From Chitinophaga pinensis (GTDB lineage: Bacteria; Bacteroidota; Bacteroidia; NS11-12g; UBA9320): a stretch of DNA of 8,638 nt. The stretch is from the NCBI GenBank assembly GCA_945890595.1, contig CAMDCQ010000094.1, forward strand, positions 1 through 8,638, read 5' to 3'. The translations under genes and the position numbers were made by a program. Numbering within the stretch: position 1 is the stretch's first letter; every line of letters begins with the position of its first letter. The notes below the pieces were generated by a model. The model saw only the letters and a program-made list of their open reading frames with translations. It did no database searches and had not been told where the DNA came from. This document shows, piece after piece, positions 7,568 through 8,638 of this stretch.

Positions 7568-7575
7568 TACATTTG
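7568..7575 (+). promoter_or_regulatory. Candidate -7 promoter element (TACATTTG) of the Gre-like gene
   Basis: TACATTTG matches TAnnTTTG exactly and ends 11 bases before the ATG at 7587. The leader would be only about 6 bases. No TTG is seen at -33. It lies in the same 76-base gap as the rhodanese promoter candidate, so the two promoters would be back to back. Confidence 0.4.
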
Positions 7576-7586
7576 AGTTGAGAAGT

Positions 7587-8033
7587 ATGACAAAGACAAA
7601 AGTATATGAAGCTTGCATGGCGAAAGTAAATACGCAATTGGCCGAACTTCAGGCGGCTATTGATAAAGTGCAAGAATCTATTGTAGGGGAAGAAAACAGT
7701 ACATCTGGAAATAAGTATGAAACGGCACGAGCAATGGGACAGGAGGAACTAGACAGGTTAAATCAAACCATAAATAATGCGATACGTGAGAGAAACATAT
7801 TGAGCCAAATAAGTCCAGAAAAGGAATGTAGCTCAGCACAACTTGGAGCGGTTGTAACTACAGATAACAAACAAATGTATATCAGTGTGGGCATTGGCAA
7901 ACTAGAAGTAGAGGGGCAAATTATTTTTGCTGTGTCGGCTATATCGCCCATAGGTCAGGCAATCATGGGATTGTTACCAGGTGACGATGTACTATTTGCA
8001 GGAAAAAAGGAAAAGATTATTGCCATTGAATAA
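7587..8033 (+). CDS. Gre-factor-like coiled-coil protein (GreA/GreB C-terminal-like domain)
   Basis: From the ATG at 7587 the protein has 148 residues. Residues about 10-75 form a helical hairpin whose turn carries SGNKYETARAM at 40-50. Residues about 84-148 form a beta-rich domain with ISPIGQAIMGLLPGDDV at 119-135, like the 'SPLGRALLGKKVGDEV' segment of the GreA/GreB C-terminal domain. Order and length are close to GreA (about 158 residues), which enters the RNA polymerase secondary channel and stimulates cleavage of backtracked RNA. The acidic D-x-x-E of the GreA tip is not in the same place here, so cleavage stimulation is uncertain. From memory, flavobacterial relatives are sometimes labelled '3-oxoacyl-ACP synthase', which nothing here supports. 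A longer frame from 7437 would run antisense through the rhodanese gene and is rejected. Confidence 0.75.
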   Translation: MTKTKVYEACMAKVNTQLAELQAAIDKVQESIVGEENSTSGNKYETARAMGQEELDRLNQTINNAIRERNILSQISPEKECSSAQLGAVVTTDNKQMYISVGIGKLEVEGQIIFAVSAISPIGQAIMGLLPGDDVLFAGKKEKIIAIE

Positions 8034-8076
8034 CTGAAGATTTAGCTAAGTAATAGAACATAATCTTAGAAGCGAC

Positions 8077-8622
8077 TTAAATTCTATAATGAATATTATA
8101 CAGCAGTAATCGTCTCATTTCTTGTAACCTGCCACACGACACATAATTGATGTCCTCCATTTTAACGAAACATTCGCCATCTTTTTGTCCGTATTCGTCA
8201 ATAGCTAAAAAGTGAATTTCTTCAAAATTTACATCAATTACAAAGCAGGCGAGGTATAATTCTTTGGTATCCACCGAGCAAATAAGATTTTTTTCTTTAC
8301 ACTCAGTTAGTACAGCTAAAAAGTCACCTGTATTTCGTTCGCTATTTTCGTACGTCTTAGATAGTCGTTCAAGTTCGGCCTTATTGTGATACAAAAAATG
8401 AATACTGCGACAGATTTCGTCATCTATATCTATACGCTCTATATCTATTATTTTTAACGTTACTATGCCGTCATATCGTCCGTATTTGGATAAATGCTCA
8501 ATGGTTACCAATTCTTCATTTACAGCAATAACAAATCCTATCCATGACGATGTTTCGCCAGACATGCTAATTGATATGATCCTTGTGTTTTCTATGGATT
8601 GCGTAAAAATGGTTTGAAACAT
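8077..8622 (-). CDS. Protein of unknown function with a tandemly duplicated beta-rich domain
   Basis: I do not recognise this 181-residue protein. It has no signal peptide or membrane segment and is acidic to neutral, so it is probably cytoplasmic. It contains two copies of one domain, about residues 4-78 and 104-175. Each has a lead helix (QSIENTRI / TECKEKNLI), a G/C-FVI-x-VN strand (29-34 and 126-132), a 'YG..DG' turn (47-52 and 144-149), a strand ending in 'I..I' or 'MEDI', and a final helix ending in LY. The strand pattern suggests a small SH3- or Sm-like barrel, but this is inference. A Glu/Lys-rich linker joins the copies. The ATG at 8622 is favoured over Met20 because the first residues are needed to complete copy 1, and an exact -7 box sits just upstream. 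It converges on the Gre-like gene with a 43-base gap that shows no good terminator. Confidence 0.75.
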   Translation of the reverse strand: MFQTIFTQSIENTRIISISMSGETSSWIGFVIAVNEELVTIEHLSKYGRYDGIVTLKIIDIERIDIDDEICRSIHFLYHNKAELERLSKTYENSERNTGDFLAVLTECKEKNLICSVDTKELYLACFVIDVNFEEIHFLAIDEYGQKDGECFVKMEDINYVSCGRLQEMRRLLLYNIHYRI

Positions 8623-8627
8623 AGTTT

Positions 8628-8635
8628 CAAAGTTA
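8628..8635 (-). promoter_or_regulatory. Candidate -7 promoter element (TAACTTTG)
   Basis: On the minus strand TAACTTTG matches TAnnTTTG exactly and ends 5 bases before the ATG at 8622, which would give a leaderless or nearly leaderless message. The -33 region lies beyond the window edge and cannot be checked. Confidence 0.4.
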
Positions 8636-8638
8636 ATC

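Noticed and set aside
7437..7586. 50-residue N-terminal extension of the Gre-like protein
   Set aside because: It would run antisense through the rhodanese gene and across both candidate promoters, and the domain is complete from the ATG at 7587.
7511..7618. 36-residue N-terminal extension of the rhodanese
   Set aside because: The extra residues do not resemble the family and would overlap the start of the divergent gene.
8037..8069. Possible hairpins (AAGATT/AATCTT, CTAAG/CTTAG) between the convergent genes
   Set aside because: The stems are 5-6 bp with loops of 14 or more bases and no T-run, so they are not supported as terminators.

Overview
The window looks like ordinary chromosome from a member of the Bacteroidota, probably a flavobacterium-like lineage. 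The evidence is a gliding-motility-type C-terminal domain (a type IX secretion signal) on the first protein, a long PpiD-type periplasmic chaperone of the Bacteroidota kind, a flavobacterial-style Gre-like small protein, AT-rich DNA, few Shine-Dalgarno sequences, and several copies of the Bacteroidota -7 promoter element TAnnTTTG next to gene starts. I see no rRNA, tRNA, CRISPR array, insertion sequence, phage gene or plasmid function.

Layout. 1-1881 (+) is the 3' part of a secreted beta-propeller/PKD protein that begins before the window. 1934-3496 (+) is an exported sialidase-fold (Asp-box) protein. 3643-5781 (+) is a PpiD-like peptidyl-prolyl isomerase. 5787-6575 (+) is an alpha/beta hydrolase starting with TTG only 5 bases after the ppiD stop. 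Then come two minus-strand genes, a DUF2147 exported protein (6602-7066) and a single-domain rhodanese (7199-7510). A 76-base divergent intergenic region separates the rhodanese from a Gre-factor-like coiled-coil protein (7587-8033, +). A minus-strand protein of unknown function built from two copies of one domain (8077-8622) closes the window. The longest gene-free stretch is 3497-3642 (146 bases), which holds a candidate ppiD promoter.

How they fit together. Three or four products are exported or envelope proteins (propeller/PKD protein, Asp-box protein, PpiD, DUF2147 protein). PpiD could help fold outer-membrane and secreted proteins in general, but nothing ties the genes into one pathway. 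I did not find a convincing new defence, mobile or biosynthetic system.

The most notable structure is regulatory. The hydrolase coding sequence carries an intrinsic-terminator hairpin at each end. A perfect 11-bp stem followed by six T lies at codons 11-22, just after ppiD, and a bidirectional hairpin shared with the convergent DUF2147 gene lies near its 3' end. Also, four of the seven visible gene starts have an exact TAnnTTTG box within about 20 bases, in two cases so close that the mRNA would be leaderless or nearly so.
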